NCBI GenBank assembly: GCA_030407085.1
Contig: CM059585.1
Location: forward strand, 120,757,001 to 120,821,000
Origin: Trichopria drosophilae
Taxonomy: Eukaryota > Arthropoda > Insecta > Hymenoptera > Diapriidae
Length of the DNA stretch: 64,000 bases
Reading direction: 5' to 3'
Within the stretch, counting starts at the first letter, position 1. Every line of letters begins with the position of its first letter. This document shows positions 1-12,519 of this stretch, piece by piece. The position numbers and the translations under genes are program-made. The notes beneath the pieces are model-generated. The model searched no databases. It was given only the letters and a program-made list of their open reading frames with translations, and had not been told where the DNA came from.

Positions 1-39
1 TATTCTAAAACAAAATACACTTTTAAGCATGTATATTCG

Positions 40-75
40 AGTATCGGGGGGGCCTTGCCCCCCCCCCCCCGACCC
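40..75. repeat. GC-rich hairpin (G-run / C-run)
   Basis: A run of Gs is followed by CCTTG and a long run of Cs, so the stretch can fold on itself. Similar G-run/C-run hairpins occur near 13848-13880, 25978-26003 and 57715-57742, so this is a recurrent motif of the window and not a single accident. No function can be assigned. Run lengths may also be affected by sequencing of homopolymers. Confidence 0.5.
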
Positions 76-212
76 CCTCCATTCCCCCTACTTGCTCCTA
101 CCCTTCCGCTCTCCTACTGTTGTCTTATGCTTTTCCTAACATGGAAGCGTCTTTCCGCCTGCATGTGACGAAAATAATGTTCGCACGTGGGGCGTAGGAC
201 TTTACACCCTCC

Positions 213-330
213 GGCAATACTCTATACCCTCGGGCCGACTTCGCCGTCCCTCGAGCACGAAAATAACTATTTCGTCACAGTAGGCGTAAAGTACGCTTTT
301 ACGCGCACTTTTGCAGGCGTAAAGTGAAAA
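213..330. repeat. GCGTAAA / TTTACGC motif cluster
   Basis: The word GCGTAAAG and its inverse TTTTACGC recur here (GGCGTAAAGTACG, CTTTTACGCGC, GGCGTAAAGTG). Related GCGTAAAATG / CATTTTACGC clusters occur at 15541-15615 (where they lie inside a terminal inverted repeat), 51987-52050 and 57262-57320. I infer remnants of ends of one repeat family; no coding sequence is present. Confidence 0.4.
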
Positions 331-375
331 ATCCGGGGAAATGTGCCTTTTCTTATGAATAAACAAATATATTAA

Positions 376-990
376 AACATTTTTCAATACAATTTGTATT
401 TTTCAAAATAAATGCAAAAAACTGGGAAGAAACTTAATTAGGGTTAATGTTTTTTAGTAATGGACAGATGGATCTGCGCCAAAATCTAATCAGATCTAAG
501 TTATGCCAAGACACTTATTTAAAAAAAAAATTTAACAATCTTAGGTGTTTATCAGTAATTCAATTTTTACTTCGACCCAGACCTCAGGTCTGGACGAAGT
601 ATTGGATTTGGTTACTTCGGGCATAAAAATTACCCTATAGTTTTTCATCAAATGTCGACGTTTCAGACCCTAAGGACCCCAAATCAACAATAAAAAAATT
701 TGTGTCCGTGATCTTGTACGTACGTACGTCTGTATCATTATGATCTATATTATGTACGTACGTCAGTGCGTCCCGTTTTTTTGTCTCGCGATAACTCGCG
801 TACGGATAAGAGTATTGACATAATTTTTTTTTTTAAAATACGCGTCTTGGCATAACTTAGATCTGATTAGATTTTGGCGCAGATCCATCCGTCCATTACT
901 AAAAAACATTAGCCCCAATTAAGTTTCTTTGTAGGTTTTTGCATTTATTTTGTAAAAATACAAATTTTATTAAAAAATGTTTCAAACAAA
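376..990. mobile_element. Palindromic MITE with ~150-bp terminal inverted repeats
   Basis: The left arm (about 376-545) is repeated in reverse complement at about 820-990. Shared blocks are the AT-rich outer end, AAACTTAATTAG, the stretch around ATGGACAGATGGATC, and AATCTAATCAGATCTAAG. The arms differ by scattered substitutions, so the insertion is not recent. There is no transposase inside; the interior holds GTACGTACG repeats (715-765) and one copy of a direct repeat found again at 1103-1168. A non-autonomous foldback-shaped DNA element is the simplest reading. Target duplication was not resolved. Confidence 0.7.
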
Positions 991-1168
991 AAAGATAGAG
1001 CATGAGATTCGCTACAAAAAAGGTTGTATGTATTTTCTTCCTAAAGTCAACGATAATGCCATAAAAACTGGTTAAAATGTTTATGACCATTGTCTGAAAA
1101 AGTATTGAATTTGGTCACCTCGGCAAAAAAATTACTCTATAATTTTTCATCAAATTTCGACGTTTCGA
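593..1168. repeat. Diverged direct repeat pair (593-668 and 1103-1168)
   Basis: The stretch beginning AAGTATTGGATTTGG and ending TCGACGTTTC, with TTTTTCATCAAAT in the middle, appears twice in the same orientation about 510 bp apart. The first copy is inside the preceding MITE and the second just outside it. The copies differ at several positions. This may mark an older dispersed repeat that the MITE family has captured. Confidence 0.55.
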
Positions 1169-3792
1169 CCCCCTACCCCCCAGGGGTAGTCTTCGTCAGC
1201 CCCTCTCGGGCGCGGTGATCACCTACGGGCTCATATCTTCGTTCAAGATATCTTTGAGGAATTATATGTATATATATTGTATATATAAGATCATAATGGT
1301 ACAGACAGTAATTAGTAAAACATAGTAAACATGTAATATGCATCGAATAGTCTCTTACAATACAAGTGCATGAAGTAAGCGTTTTGCAACTTTTAGTTAT
1401 TAATACTTCGGCTGGCCTGTTGTCGGGGTCGAAGTTTTGAAAATGCTCATTTTCAATTTTCATACATGTAAGAAACACTATATTGTTGTATTATATCTAT
1501 CGAAGCCACTTGGACCTAAATATGATTGGACCCCCAAATATCAATATAATTTTATAATATAATTGAAAGCTGTTAGTAAACAAACGAGTATTAAGGAATA
1601 GCCGACTCTTAACTGGGTCGAAGTTTCTGAGCGAGCGAAGCGAGCGAGGCACCACGCCAACACTAGTTTTATATTTGGAAATGTGCAAATCTTTATTAAA
1701 TTATCATTTTATTCCGCTCTCGGCCGAACCCGGAGTCACTAATCAAGAACGTGGCGGCTATCGTTTCCATTTTTTTTTTCAATTTTGTTATATTCTTTTA
1801 TTTCTTATTTTTTATTCGCGTTCTTTTATTAATTATGGGCAATTGTTTGCGGTGATCGGAAACAACTTGTAGCAAATACTGCAGTTGGTTTTCATCAAAT
1901 TGACTACCTTCAAAGTTCTTACTTTTTTTTTAGCATCTTGAAAATCAGAATTTTCCTCCCACTGTAATACGGGTAACGAAAGACAGCCATAAGGTAAGTT
2001 TCGTCTTATAAACTATGACCTATTCGGTTTTGTAGTAAAATCTAAGACTTTTAGCATTAATATTTTCTAGATCTACACTAGGGCTCTTCAAGGGTTCATC
2101 TTCTTCTTCCTGATGAAATATAGTATTTACATTGCCATTTTTTTGTATCGGTACTGAAATAATTATCATTGCGCCGTTACTTTAGCAATGGTTGGATTTA
2201 TTTATTGCCTTGTATGTTTTAAGAGACTGAAGAAATTTCAAGTCGTTGTGAAGAGCTTTAGTAGCAATCGGTGCAATTATCTAAGCTTTCACGAGGTCAC
2301 ATGGTTGTTTTTCCATTAAAACATTGTTTAAAAAATTCACCACATCTACTTTAATATCAATAATTGCTTCAAATGTATCCTGATCTGTAGAAGTATCATT
2401 ATACTGCATATGATTTAATGTATTCCACTGTTTTTGGAATCGTTTGTTAAGAAGGACCTCGGGAGATAAAGAAGGGCCCATTATCTATTAGACTGCTACT
2501 TCAACTATCAATTCCAGGATATGATGTCGAAATCCAAGATAGATAACGAGAGTAGATCGCGTTCAAGTAACTGTTCAAGTATAGATACGCCAACTTTTCG
2601 GACAGCATTAGAACGTTTTATATCGACGCACATCTAAAGGTTCTAAGGTGGCTTCAGCCTGGGCTTTTCAGTACCAGTTGCAGATGTTTCAGCTGGCAGT
2701 TGTGAACTTACCGCAACGACCTTTCCACATATTTATTCAACATACCAATTATATAATTCAGTACCAGAGAAACAGTAAAGAATTTTTCTTCACAGTTGCC
2801 GCTTTCCTCACGGCGATAAAGAAATAGTACATTACTCAACGAGAGAGGTACCTATTACACAAAGTGGAAAACATCGCACCCATCAATTCAATCTTTCGCA
2901 CAGTTTGCTCAATGCAAAGTTTGGAAAATGCTTTCTTTCATTTCTTAAATAATAGTATATTAACATTTTTCTATTGACAGGCCAGAAATAAACAAATTTG
3001 AATTATAGTGAAATCTAGAGGTTAGAAACATATTATATGCTAGAAAACTGAGCGAACGGCCAATGTCCGCAGAAGTAAATTTAAGAATTTACTACAAAAT
3101 AGGTTTAAAAGTATTTACATACAATTACTAAAGGTTAATCGATATGACAAAGGTAGAAATTGAGAGCAAAAATTTACTAAACCGTTTTTGTAGAGGAGGA
3201 AATTTCCTACAAAAAAGTCCGCGAGAGCCCTAGTCTAAAAAGTAAAACTTAGGCGGGAGAAAGCCTCGAAGAAAGCATCGCAGTTTTGCAGTCTCATCCT
3301 AAGCGTTTTCACAGTCTGAGACTGTGGGTTTCTTACATTGATATCACGCGACACATGGTGCAGCACCAGCACCAAATCTTAGTACAGTGGCGAAGGAATA
3401 TCTACAGTTTCATCCTTTCAGATTTCTCTCCGTGTAGCATTATGAAAAAAGACCATTTAAAAATCAATAAATAAATGTATCAAATGCTGCAATCGGTTAG
3501 GTTGAAACAATTCGACACGTGTCATTATAATTGTCCCTGCACGAATCGACCTTTGAATGCGATTCCCAGAACGTTGAATATCCACAACATTATTCAAAAT
3601 TCCTGCCTCGTACAAAACGTGCAATAAGTTACCTCAGCGACTTATAGAACTATACGCATTGTGCTACATAGTATTATTGTGTAAGTATACCGGAAATCTA
3701 ACTTTTACATGGATCTATACTAGATATTAAATACGTTTGAACTTAGTTTCTGACAGGTTATGTGGACTAATGCATCATGAAAATGGTGAAAA
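1169..3792. other. Intergenic sequence, no supportable gene
   Basis: About 2.6 kb of AT-rich DNA. Short open frames exist on both strands, for example 2281-2481 on the minus strand, but none has a recognisable domain, good splice context or a companion frame. A GAGCGAGCGAAGCGAGCG microsatellite-like patch lies near 1630. I see no RNA gene or conserved motif. Confidence 0.5.
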
Positions 3793-5721
3793 ATGACTGA
3801 CCAAAAAGCTCTGTTGTATTTCCTCGTTGGGATAAATATAGGATATATTGCGGGAAACTCACAAAATTTGTGGTTCCATAATCTGAAGGATTATATTGCG
3901 AATAATGCGCATTTATTTCCGGTAATACTCGCACTGGATACCGACTACAAAGCGTACTCATCAGAATATAACAAATTTGCAAACAGTTTTACTATTGAGA
4001 TTCCATGGTCTATGATATTGCCAATGCAAGTGACACCTGATAGAAGCCCCGACTTTCGCAACCATATTTTTACAGCTAAACTTGTTATAGCATTAGTCAA
4101 TATGGAGAATTATTCCCAATCAGCGTATGCAGCATATTTTGACAAAATTGGACGATTTTCAGTTGGTTACCTAGATTTCTATAGAAGAGCACAACCGAAA
4201 CCGAAGTTATTGGTATTATTCTGGGAGGGGATTCTTGGCGCACCGTTTGAACGGTTTCTTCACACTTTATGGAAATTCAAGTATTTAGATGCAACTATTT
4301 TAGTTGTAAAAAAAGAAATGAACTCGAATTACACAGTCTGGGACATTACATATACAAATATTACAATACACCAACAGAACCCGTTCATAAAAAAATACAC
4401 ACGTCACCGCTATTCATCGGCGATAACATGGTTTCCTGACAAATTACAGGACATGCAAGGATACCCTATTACGGCTGGTACGTATCGCTGTGGGCCCTTG
4501 CCGTTTTCAGAATTTGTAACAAGGGCTATGAATGCAACTCTTCATCTCATCAATTATACACGCGATATGAAAGGTTTGGCAAAGCTAAATTGGGACTTAG
4601 AACACGGACTTTTAGATTTTGAACAAAATCCAATATTCCATACATATACACATAGGTATAGCACTGATAAACCAGAGTACATATTATATTCAAGACTATT
4701 TACATTGCCTTTAGTGACACCCGGCTACTGCATTGGTATACCGATAACATATTTGGAGAATATAACAGTACATCCTTCAGGAATCCCATTATTTATAGTT
4801 AGTTTTTTAGTCGTTATACTCATTAAAGCCGGTGCTAATATATATAAATTAAACATCACAGAATTAACGTTCATGGATATGTAGGACATGGCACTAAGCA
4901 AATCTGTTATGCAACTGCCTAAATCGTTAATAGAGAAAGTTATTTTCTGCGCATTTTTTGTTGAGTCTTTTCTTTACACGTCCGAGATACTAGGGAGCGT
5001 AGTTAAAATCTCTGTGGAAGAGCGACCAGTATGGAATATTGATACTTTGGAAGAGCTTAACACAAGTAGATTATGGATGATTGGCAGTGGCAGTGATCTT
5101 CAAAATAGCATTTACAATTTTTCTAACATTTCAGCTGCAGTAAAATTAACAGAGAAAATAATCGCCAAGAGTCCAATTCTGAGTCACGATTGGAGAACGG
5201 TGATACGTCATAGAAATGTAAGCATTTTGCTTCACAGTAAGGGACGTGTGGCAGTAGAATATACAAACAACCGGTATGGAATGGAATTAGTGCGATGTTT
5301 TTATGGCAGGATGTTCGGCATATTCAATCTAATTTCTCTACAAAAACAGTCTATGTACATTGAACGCTTTAATGAGCTACGAATCTGGTTTCTTGAAATT
5401 GGCTTATTTAAATATGATCCCTTTCGATACGAAGACTCTTTATATTTAGATTTTGACAGGTTGTTCGATTCTCTTGATAATATTGGTTTTAATCCATCTA
5501 CCAAAAATTCAGACGAATGCTCAGAAATAATACGCGCATTGTTTTTTGCCTTTATGTCAGCAATTATTTGTGTCGCGATACCTACTTTTATACTGGAAGT
5601 TATTATCGGATACTACAAGGATCCGCTTATAGAAACGTATGGCAATATATCTTATAAGCTACGTATTTTAATGAAAAGGATTTTTAGAAAAAGAACAAAA
5701 AAATCGGGCCAGAAATCATAA
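3793..5721 (+). pseudogene. Ionotropic receptor (IR)-like gene with one in-frame TAG stop
   Basis: The frame runs 643 codons from the ATG at 3793 to the TAA ending at 5721 and is broken only by TAG at 4882-4884; the part beyond resumes in the same frame. The layout fits a divergent insect ionotropic receptor, a ligand-gated chemosensory channel of sensory neurons. It has an extracellular N-terminal half rich in N-x-S/T sites, a first membrane segment at about residues 331-351, a pore/second-membrane region at about 370-405, an extracellular S2-like lobe, and a third membrane segment at about 579-605 with a short basic tail. Total length (about 640) suits a divergent IR. The stop falls between membrane segment 1 and the pore. 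No intron is needed. The family call rests on topology and general look, since I see no diagnostic glutamate-binding triad. It may be a young pseudogene, a readthrough gene or a sequence error. A TGA lies in frame just upstream of the chosen ATG, so any earlier exon would need splicing. Confidence 0.7.
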
Positions 5722-5898
5722 AAATGTTTTTTTGTGACACATGCGTTGCTATTTTTAATCCATTAACGCCGGAAAAGATATTTTTCTTCAGTTTCAATCA
5801 AGTAATTCCTCTAAAAATAATTGTTGAAACAAACTGAATTTTTGTTACCATTTTGAGGTCGCTCCTTCAAAATTCTGAGGTCAAGAATGAGTTACAGC

Positions 5899-6060
5899 GA
5901 ATATCCTAGGTAGAAATTAGTACCGGAATTAGCCCGGCATGGTACTGATACAGTACTGACTTCCGTAATTGCAGTACTGACCGCCAGTACTGACAGCCAT
6001 AGCAGAGCAGTACCAAGCTTGGGTTTTATTCCACCCATTTCTACCTGAGGGATATTCTAA
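5899..6060. mobile_element. Short palindromic repeat / MITE with CAGTACTG core
   Basis: The ends GAATATCCTAGGTAGAAAT and ATTTCTACCTGAGGGATATTC are near-perfect inverted repeats. The interior contains four to five copies of GTACTGA, itself half of the palindrome CAGTACTG, between 5940 and 6005. About 160 bp, non-coding, and just downstream of the receptor gene. It is likely a very small non-autonomous element. Confidence 0.6.
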
Positions 6061-7079
6061 TATGGCTCCAAGTTTAGAGAAAATTGCCAAAAAAATTATA
6101 AATATTTAGTAAGAATTTTTGTCTAACTATTAGAATATTGGGATTCTGTTGAGACTATGACCAAAAGTGTATAAAATGCTTTAATTTTAAGAAAAAATCT
6201 ACTTTTATATCGTACTTCATCAGAACGACCTCAAAATGGCGCTGCAGCGATAATTGCATTTGACAATTTTCTGGATTCTGTAACTAAAAAAATGAGCTTC
6301 TCAAACGAGAGAAAATGCTTCGAATTCAATAAAGAATATACCTAATTTTTTCAAAATAAATTTTTTCTAATAGTATGGGGTAAATCCCATTGCCATCACG
6401 AATAACGAAATGCATTATTTGGTGATTTTGTTTCAATTTGGCGTTATATTGGAATTTCAGTTGGGTGAAATTCAATTCTGAGCTCGGAATCTGCAAGAGA
6501 GATATTGATTTTTTTCAAGTTTGATCTTTATGGAAATACTTGTTTGAAATTGAAATAAGAAAAGTGTAATTTCAGGCGTTAATACGTTAATACTTTGATT
6601 TTTTGTCTTTGACAATGTAAAATTCTAATATTTGACGACTTTTTGTTTATTTTTTTAGACTTTCGTGAGATGTAAGTGATATAACACAATTGCACTTATT
6701 TTTAGTCGATATTTGTCGCATAGTAACAAAATAGGTTTGTAATTTTCATTGATTGTAAACCAAAATATATTTAAAGTGAGGTTTTTTAATGAAACTTAAT
6801 TTTCATCGAAAAATCAGACATTAATAATGGTTTTTGTGGGCGACCTTCGTCAATGTAATGTTACTGTTGATGTATATAATGTTCTACACTGTATTTGTTG
6901 AAACTGAATAAAATGGAATACGACGTTATTTACTCGCTACTTTATTCTTATAAAATTTAAGTGAACAATATTGTTTGTTGCAAGTGTAAGTTCAATTTTT
7001 ATTATTATCTAAGTATTATTTTTCCTCTCACCCGCAAAAAGGCTTCAAAAACGGGAGGAAGCGACAACTTCGAGGTAAC
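6061..7079. other. Intergenic AT-rich sequence
   Basis: No frame, RNA gene or clear repeat was found. An AATAAA at about 6908 could serve as a distant polyadenylation signal for the receptor gene ending at 5721, but at 1.2 kb this is weak. Confidence 0.4.
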
Positions 7080-7625
7080 TAGTAGAGGCATGAATATATC
7101 GAAAGTATATGATAAAACAAGTGTTTCATGCAAAATTAGACAAAATTGGAGTGGGGGGCGATACCAAAATGGCGGCTCGAAGGCGCGCGGCGGTGGCAAC
7201 TTTGAATTACGTTTTTGTCATTGATTTCTTAATGAAATGGAAAGTGTGAGTAGGTCATTTTATTCGTTTTTTCCCGTACTTTAAGAATTTGTATGTTACT
7301 TGTGCACAGTTTTAATTTAATGCATAAAATTTTACGAAAAATGACAAATTTCGTATTTTTTCGACCTACATTGTCCGATTAAATTGCAAATAACTCTGTA
7401 ATTTTTTATTTTATCGAAAAAAAGTTCCGACAAAAGTTGTAGATTATACTTTTTTACATAAGAATCATCACCGACGTATCGCATTTGTAGCTAATAATCA
7501 TTAGAGGAGGGGGCGACAATAAAATAGCATCTCAAAGGCGCGCGGCAATTGCAACATTTTTATTTTTTTTTATTGATTTCTTAAATTAATGGAAAGTGTA
7601 GGTACTATCAATGTAAGATGGTACT
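7080..7625. repeat. Two diverged direct copies of a ~180-bp repeat
   Basis: The block containing GGGGGCGA, AAGGCGCGCGGC and ATTGATTTCTTAA..ATGGAAAGTGT occurs at about 7150-7250 and again at about 7500-7605 in the same orientation, with many substitutions and indels. The open frames over it (6961-7224 plus, 7005-7199 minus) are not supported as genes. It is probably an old tandem duplication or two insertions of one repeat. Confidence 0.55.
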
Positions 7626-8614
7626 AACTATTCATTAAGTTTTGTTTAAACAGATATTTTAAAACTATTTATGATGTAAAATATCACAAGAGAATCAATT
7701 AGATTATGAATCTGTAAGTCCGTCCCTTTCGCTTTAGTAGATAACCATATTTCTGGATACGTTTTGATCTTACAAACTAGGAGAAATTTGTTTCAAATTG
7801 ATTGGTTAAAGTTATCGTGTTAAAAACTTCAAAATAAAATAATAAGAACAACAAAAACAATAATAATAATAATAACAGCACAATCTTTAAATACACTGAA
7901 TGACTTTTTTTATACTTCGATCAGTATCACAATAATACTGCGAACATGAATGCCCCTTTTTCCCCATGCAGATACAATAATAAAATGGAGAGGTATATAA
8001 ATAAATATTAGTCTATGATAATTCAGTACTTCTTATTCTGTACATAGAACACATTAGATTATGAAAATACACTACTTAAAATAATATCACGTACATCTTC
8101 GACAATCACAGAATATATCGCGAAGCAATGGAATGAACATTGTTCTGTATAATGGACAAGCAAGGCGTAGTAACAGGTAAATCTCTAAATGTTATAGTTT
8201 TCTCTTTTTTACGATTAATAACGACGTAAGCGTGAACATGATCGTCAAATGATATTTCAGTAAATACATTCGTCTGAAATATAAAATTATTATTTGATTT
8301 CGAAATTTGTGTTATTTCGCCAAATTCCTTTTCATTATCTTATATATTAGTAACAACGAAAGTACCAATTTTGTACAATATACCTCTTATTTCAATTTTG
8401 TCCAAATTTTTGTTACATTCATTATCAAATGTTTTAGTTGTTTCATATTGAACATTGTGGATTGTGTTACACATCTGAATAATTTGATCGAAGTATAAAA
8501 AAAGTCATTCAGTGTATTTAAAGATTGTGCTGTTATTATTATTATTGTGTTGATCTTATTATTTTGTTTTGAAGTTTTTAACACGATAACTTTAACCAAT
8601 CAATTTGAAACAAA

Positions 8615-9105
8615 GGGCATAGGGGGTTAACTATACAAAAAATGCCCCCACAGCTCTGTCACCCGAACTGGGTCCATATATTGCTACCCCGATGACTACA
8701 AATTTCTGAAAGTATGAACTCAAAATTCGCTTTTTCGAAAAAGTTATGGAGGGGGAAAGAAAAATAAAAAAACTAATTTTTCTCGAAAACTACTGGATCG
8801 ATTTTAATGAACTTGAAATATGTTAGAAACGTAGGTAAGACAATTTGAGAGAAACAATATGAATTTTTTTTTTTTTTTAATAAGTAAAAAACTGGTTTGA
8901 AATTTTCGAAATTTTTTTTTGGCATAATTTTTGATGTGACCACCTTCATCTTTTTTCTTGAGGTACCTTACAATGTCCCCTTTCATATATATTTTTTTTA
9001 AATTTTTAAAAAATATAGTTTTTGAATAAAAAATCGTAAACCATGGTCGTCCTGCTTGACTTGCGCATTCGCACAGACCCGTGCACTCACGCACGCACGC
9101 ACTGA
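8615..9105 (+). repeat. Left long terminal inverted repeat of the Spy-like element
   Basis: About 490 bp, matched in reverse complement at 12520-13007. Alignable landmarks are GGGGGAAAGAAAAATAAAAA, GAGGTACCTTACAATGTCCC and AACCATGGTCGTCCTGCT. The inner end is a GCACGCACGC-type microsatellite that differs between arms. Arms this long are unusual for the superfamily, whose inverted repeats are mostly short. Confidence 0.8.
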
Positions 9106-9762
9106 CTAAAAATACTATGTTATATACAGTTGAGACTCATGTGTAGCCAATATATTCAAATGTTTTTTCGTGTTTAATGCACAGTGTTGAAATGTACGAA
9201 GTTACATTGGACCGAAACAAAAACCGGTGCTGAGTGTATATAGTATAGGTCGACCTTAACCGATGTCAATGAGATATTTTATTATCCGGTGTGATGTCGG
9301 CGTGATTGTTGACACGAGACTCCTATATAGAAGAACTGCGAGGCAACAGGTGACTTCTTCTCCGGTAGGCATCGTTCCTTTTATTCGATAGCCATTTCAT
9401 TCTCGTCATCGAAATCCATCCTTTTTTTAGTAGATTAGGAATCCGGACGGTGCGACCTGACACTTGTATATGATATTGTGCTTTGATTCATATAGTCTAT
9501 GTAAATCGGTATAGCTGAGTGCAGGTTTATATTTAGTATTTTTTTCGGAGTTATATCTCTGTGATTCTGGAGAATTTTACTTTTTACATTCTTTTGTTTA
9601 CATCTGACATTCTTATTTCTTCATAATTTTGAAGATGAATAAGACCGTATTGCTAAGACAAAAGTGCCTCCATCTTGCCTTAACTGGCTGGTTGCAATAC
9701 TTTTTTAATAAATACTACAGGCCGAAAAAAATAGACAGGAAGCGAATATTTACTCCACTTCT

Positions 9763-11683
9763 TTGCAGCAAGCAATAAATGTAAATTACATTATTTGTCA
9801 AAAATGTAGAATGTCTGTTTATAGAAAAAATATATCTGCAGAGAAATCTGAAGTAAATGTCGTAAATGATGTTGTGCCTGATTCGGTAGATAATGATCCC
9901 ACGTTTGAAATAGTTGAATCAAAAGCATCGGTTTCTGAGGTTGAACGTATGGAAGTTTTTATTCGGAGAACTATTGCAACGCATAAATCATGTTGCTTTT
10001 GTGGCGGCACAAAACATTTACGTGTCATTCCTGAGGAAACACGAATAAAAACTTATATCAAAACTCAAATCTACATTCCATCTTGGAATCGATGTTGTCG
10101 TATGCACTTGATAAACGATAGAATATACGAAGAAGATCTTATCCAACTGAAAGCCTATTCTAATACTACAAGCCTTACGGCATCTGAGTTATCAAAACTA
10201 ATTCTATTCTATTAGAAACTCTTTCTATTAGATGTGACTCGACATTGCTTGATAAAATAGGGGAATACAATATTTCTGATAAACAACTCAAAATTTTTAC
10301 AGGCTTAAATTGGGAACAATTAAATGAACTGAAAGACATGTTAACTTCATTGCGAAATAGTCATTCCCGTTCCGTCATTCAAGCTATTGTTGTCTTTTTG
10401 TTCAAATTACGGTCGGGTAATTCGAATGCAATGATCGCGTCAATTTTGCAATTGCAAAATGAACACGATGTCTCGGACTATTCGGCCAGTGTAATGAAAT
10501 CATTTGAAGATGATGTTTTGCCACTTCGTTTTGGAGTGAATGCTTGTAGTCGGAATGAACTCATTCTAAACCATACCACTAAAATGGCAAAACATTTATT
10601 CGATTCTAACGATAAACTTTTTTTGATATGCGACGGCACATACGCTAGACATCAAAAAAGTTCTAATAATGATTACCAAAGGAAATCGCACTCTGGTCAA
10701 AAGAAAGTTCCCCTTTGTAAACCGTTTACCATCTGCACAACTGACGGGTATGTTGTAGACATTGCTGGACCTTTTCTTGGGAATCAAAATGATGCCCAGA
10801 TTTTGGAAACAACTCTCGAAAGTCCTGAAGGTTTATCTAAGCTGGTTAATGAAGGTGATATTTTTGTTCTTGACCGTGGATTTCGTGACGTAAAAGAAAA
10901 GTTGGAAGAAAAAAAATTTCGAGTTTTGATGCCTGCCTTAAAAGGAAAAAGGAAACAATTAACTGCAGAAGAATCAAATAATTCTCGCTTTGTTACGAAA
11001 ATTCGGTGGGCTGTAGAATCCGTTCACGGTGTCATCAAGCAAAAATATCTTCTTCTTAATCATACAATCGATAATAAGTTATTACCAAAAGTTGGATCAT
11101 ACTTCAGAATTGCATGTTTTCTTAATAATATTTTCGGAAAAAGATTACATTCTGATGTAGATAACTTCGATGATATTCTTCAAAAGATGCAAACTCAAAA
11201 AAATGTGAAGTTTTCTTTGGCTGATAAAGTAGAAGAAGCAGGATGGCTACGTCGTAAACTTTCGTTTGGAACTATCTCCTCAGATGATCTTAATGATTTT
11301 CCGGAATTAACAACAAATGATTTGAAAATTTTATTCACTGGTACCTACCAACTTGCTCAGGCTGTTTCCTATTTAGCAGAAATGCTTGACAAAGATGGCA
11401 ATCTAAAAATGGAATTTGTTAAAGATGATTCAACGACTTTAAAAATTAGAGTTCCGTCCGTCACATTTCTCGTCAAACCTATAGTTGTTTTATTAAATAC
11501 GAACCTGACACTATTGGACATTCTGGAATTACATTCTGTTGTTCCCACATTGCGGCTGTTATATATTATTTATCACATGCGCGTTATTTATCAAGAATTT
11601 TCAAACCAGCTGAGATATTAACTGACATATTCACCACAACTAAAATTGTACCAGTAATCGAATCTGATAGCGATGAAGACTGA
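9763..11683 (+). pseudogene. IS4EU/PHIS-type DDE transposase, frameshifted
   Basis: The gene is read in three consecutive frames. 9763-10200 encodes a cysteine-rich N-terminal part (CQKC; CCFCGG..H; later CC..H) that is probably a DNA-binding zinc finger. 10200-~11480 is the catalytic part with a helix-turn-helix-like region, the first acidic motif CDGTYARHQKS, the second DRGFRD and the third in RWAVESVHGVIK. From ~11490 to the TGA at 11681-11683 comes a C-terminal CCSH..AAVIYYL..AR motif typical of insect members. Two frameshifts, near 10200 and 11485, break it. All three DDE acidic residues survive, so inactivation is recent. It would cut and paste the surrounding element in the nucleus. 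I cannot tell whether an upstream exon supplies the start. The family call is confident; the Spy subdivision rests on the insertion site. Confidence 0.85.
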
Positions 11684-11751
11684 ACAATTGTAGCATCAGT
11701 GAGCGAGAGGCAAGATAATATATCTTGCTTTAATTGTATGGGTAACAACTC

Positions 11752-12115
11752 CATCTGCCTTAACTGGCTGGGTGACTCCTCCATCTTGCCTTAAATGGCT
11801 GGGTGACTCCTCTAGCTTGCCTTAACTGGCTGGGTGACTCCTCCATCTTGCCTTAAATGGCTGGGTGACTCCTCCATCTTGACTTAACTGGCTGGGTGAT
11901 TCCTCCATCTTGCCTTAACTGGCTGGGTGATTCCTCCATCTTGCCTTAACTGGCTGGGTGACTCCTCCATCTTGCCTTAACTGGCTGGGTGACTCCTCCA
12001 TCTTGCCTTAAATGGCTGGGTGACTCGTCTATCTTGCCTTAACTGGCTGGGTGACTCGTCTATCTTGCCTTAACTGGCTGGGTGACTCGTCTATCTTGCC
12101 TTAATTGGCTGGGTG
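11752..12115 (+). repeat. 31-bp minisatellite inside the transposon, ~12 copies
   Basis: The unit is about 31 bp, with a core GCCTTAACTGGCTGGGTGAC followed by TCCTCCATCTT. Variants (AAATGG for AACTGG, TCGTCTATC for TCCTCCATC) are grouped in neighbouring copies, as expected of local slippage. A lone unit lies at about 9668-9693 on the other side of the transposase gene, so the sequence pre-existed as part of the element and later expanded on the 3' side. Confidence 0.9.
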
Positions 12116-12519
12116 CCCTCATTTGTCCACCTTCACGTGGTGGGGGTGTTACGGCTAACGATCCGCTCGGGCTATATCAGATCAGGTTCAACCATGCTGA
12201 ATGCTGGCCGACGGGGAGGTCCAAACTAACGGACATTAAGAAAAAGAATTATAGAACCCCACCATGGGACCTGGGTTCTAAGACAAGATCGTATTCGGAC
12301 GTAAATTTCGCTTTTTCCATTTCCGGAGTGAAAAAATAAGGGGTCTCATTAAAAAGAGGCTTCATACTGAAATGACCTTAAAGGTCAACGTCAAGGTCAC
12401 TATTGGATATCCCCCTCGGAATCCAAAAACTTTTCTATTTAAACTTTTTTTTTCTAAACAGCATTCATTCTCAGATTTCCGGGTGGTAGTTTTAAATTGT
12501 GTACCCTGTATTATATATA
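12116..12519. other. 3' non-coding part of the Spy-like element
   Basis: Between the minisatellite and the right inverted repeat. It includes GGTTCAACC at about 12185, which resembles a pol III B box, and a CAAGGTCA-rich patch at 12376-12402. Parts (TATTCGGACGTAAA and the GGTCA patch) recur at 35130-35260. No gene is supported. Confidence 0.45.

Noticed and set aside
4888..5721. A second, separate receptor gene starting at 4888
   Set aside because: It is in the same reading frame as 3793-4884 with only one TAG and one codon between, and holds the pore and last membrane segment missing from the first part. One interrupted gene is simpler.
7005..7224. Overlapping opposite-strand frames near 7.1 kb
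   Set aside because: They cover a diverged direct repeat whose second copy lacks the frames.
11752..12115. A CRISPR-like array
   Set aside because: The units are head to tail without unique spacers, and the setting is a eukaryotic transposon; it is a minisatellite.
12082..12339. A small gene or structured RNA (5S- or tRNA-like) in the Spy-like element
   Set aside because: It starts in the minisatellite. ACCATGCTGAAT and GGTTCAACC give passing likeness to 5S rRNA and a B box, but the flanks do not match either RNA.
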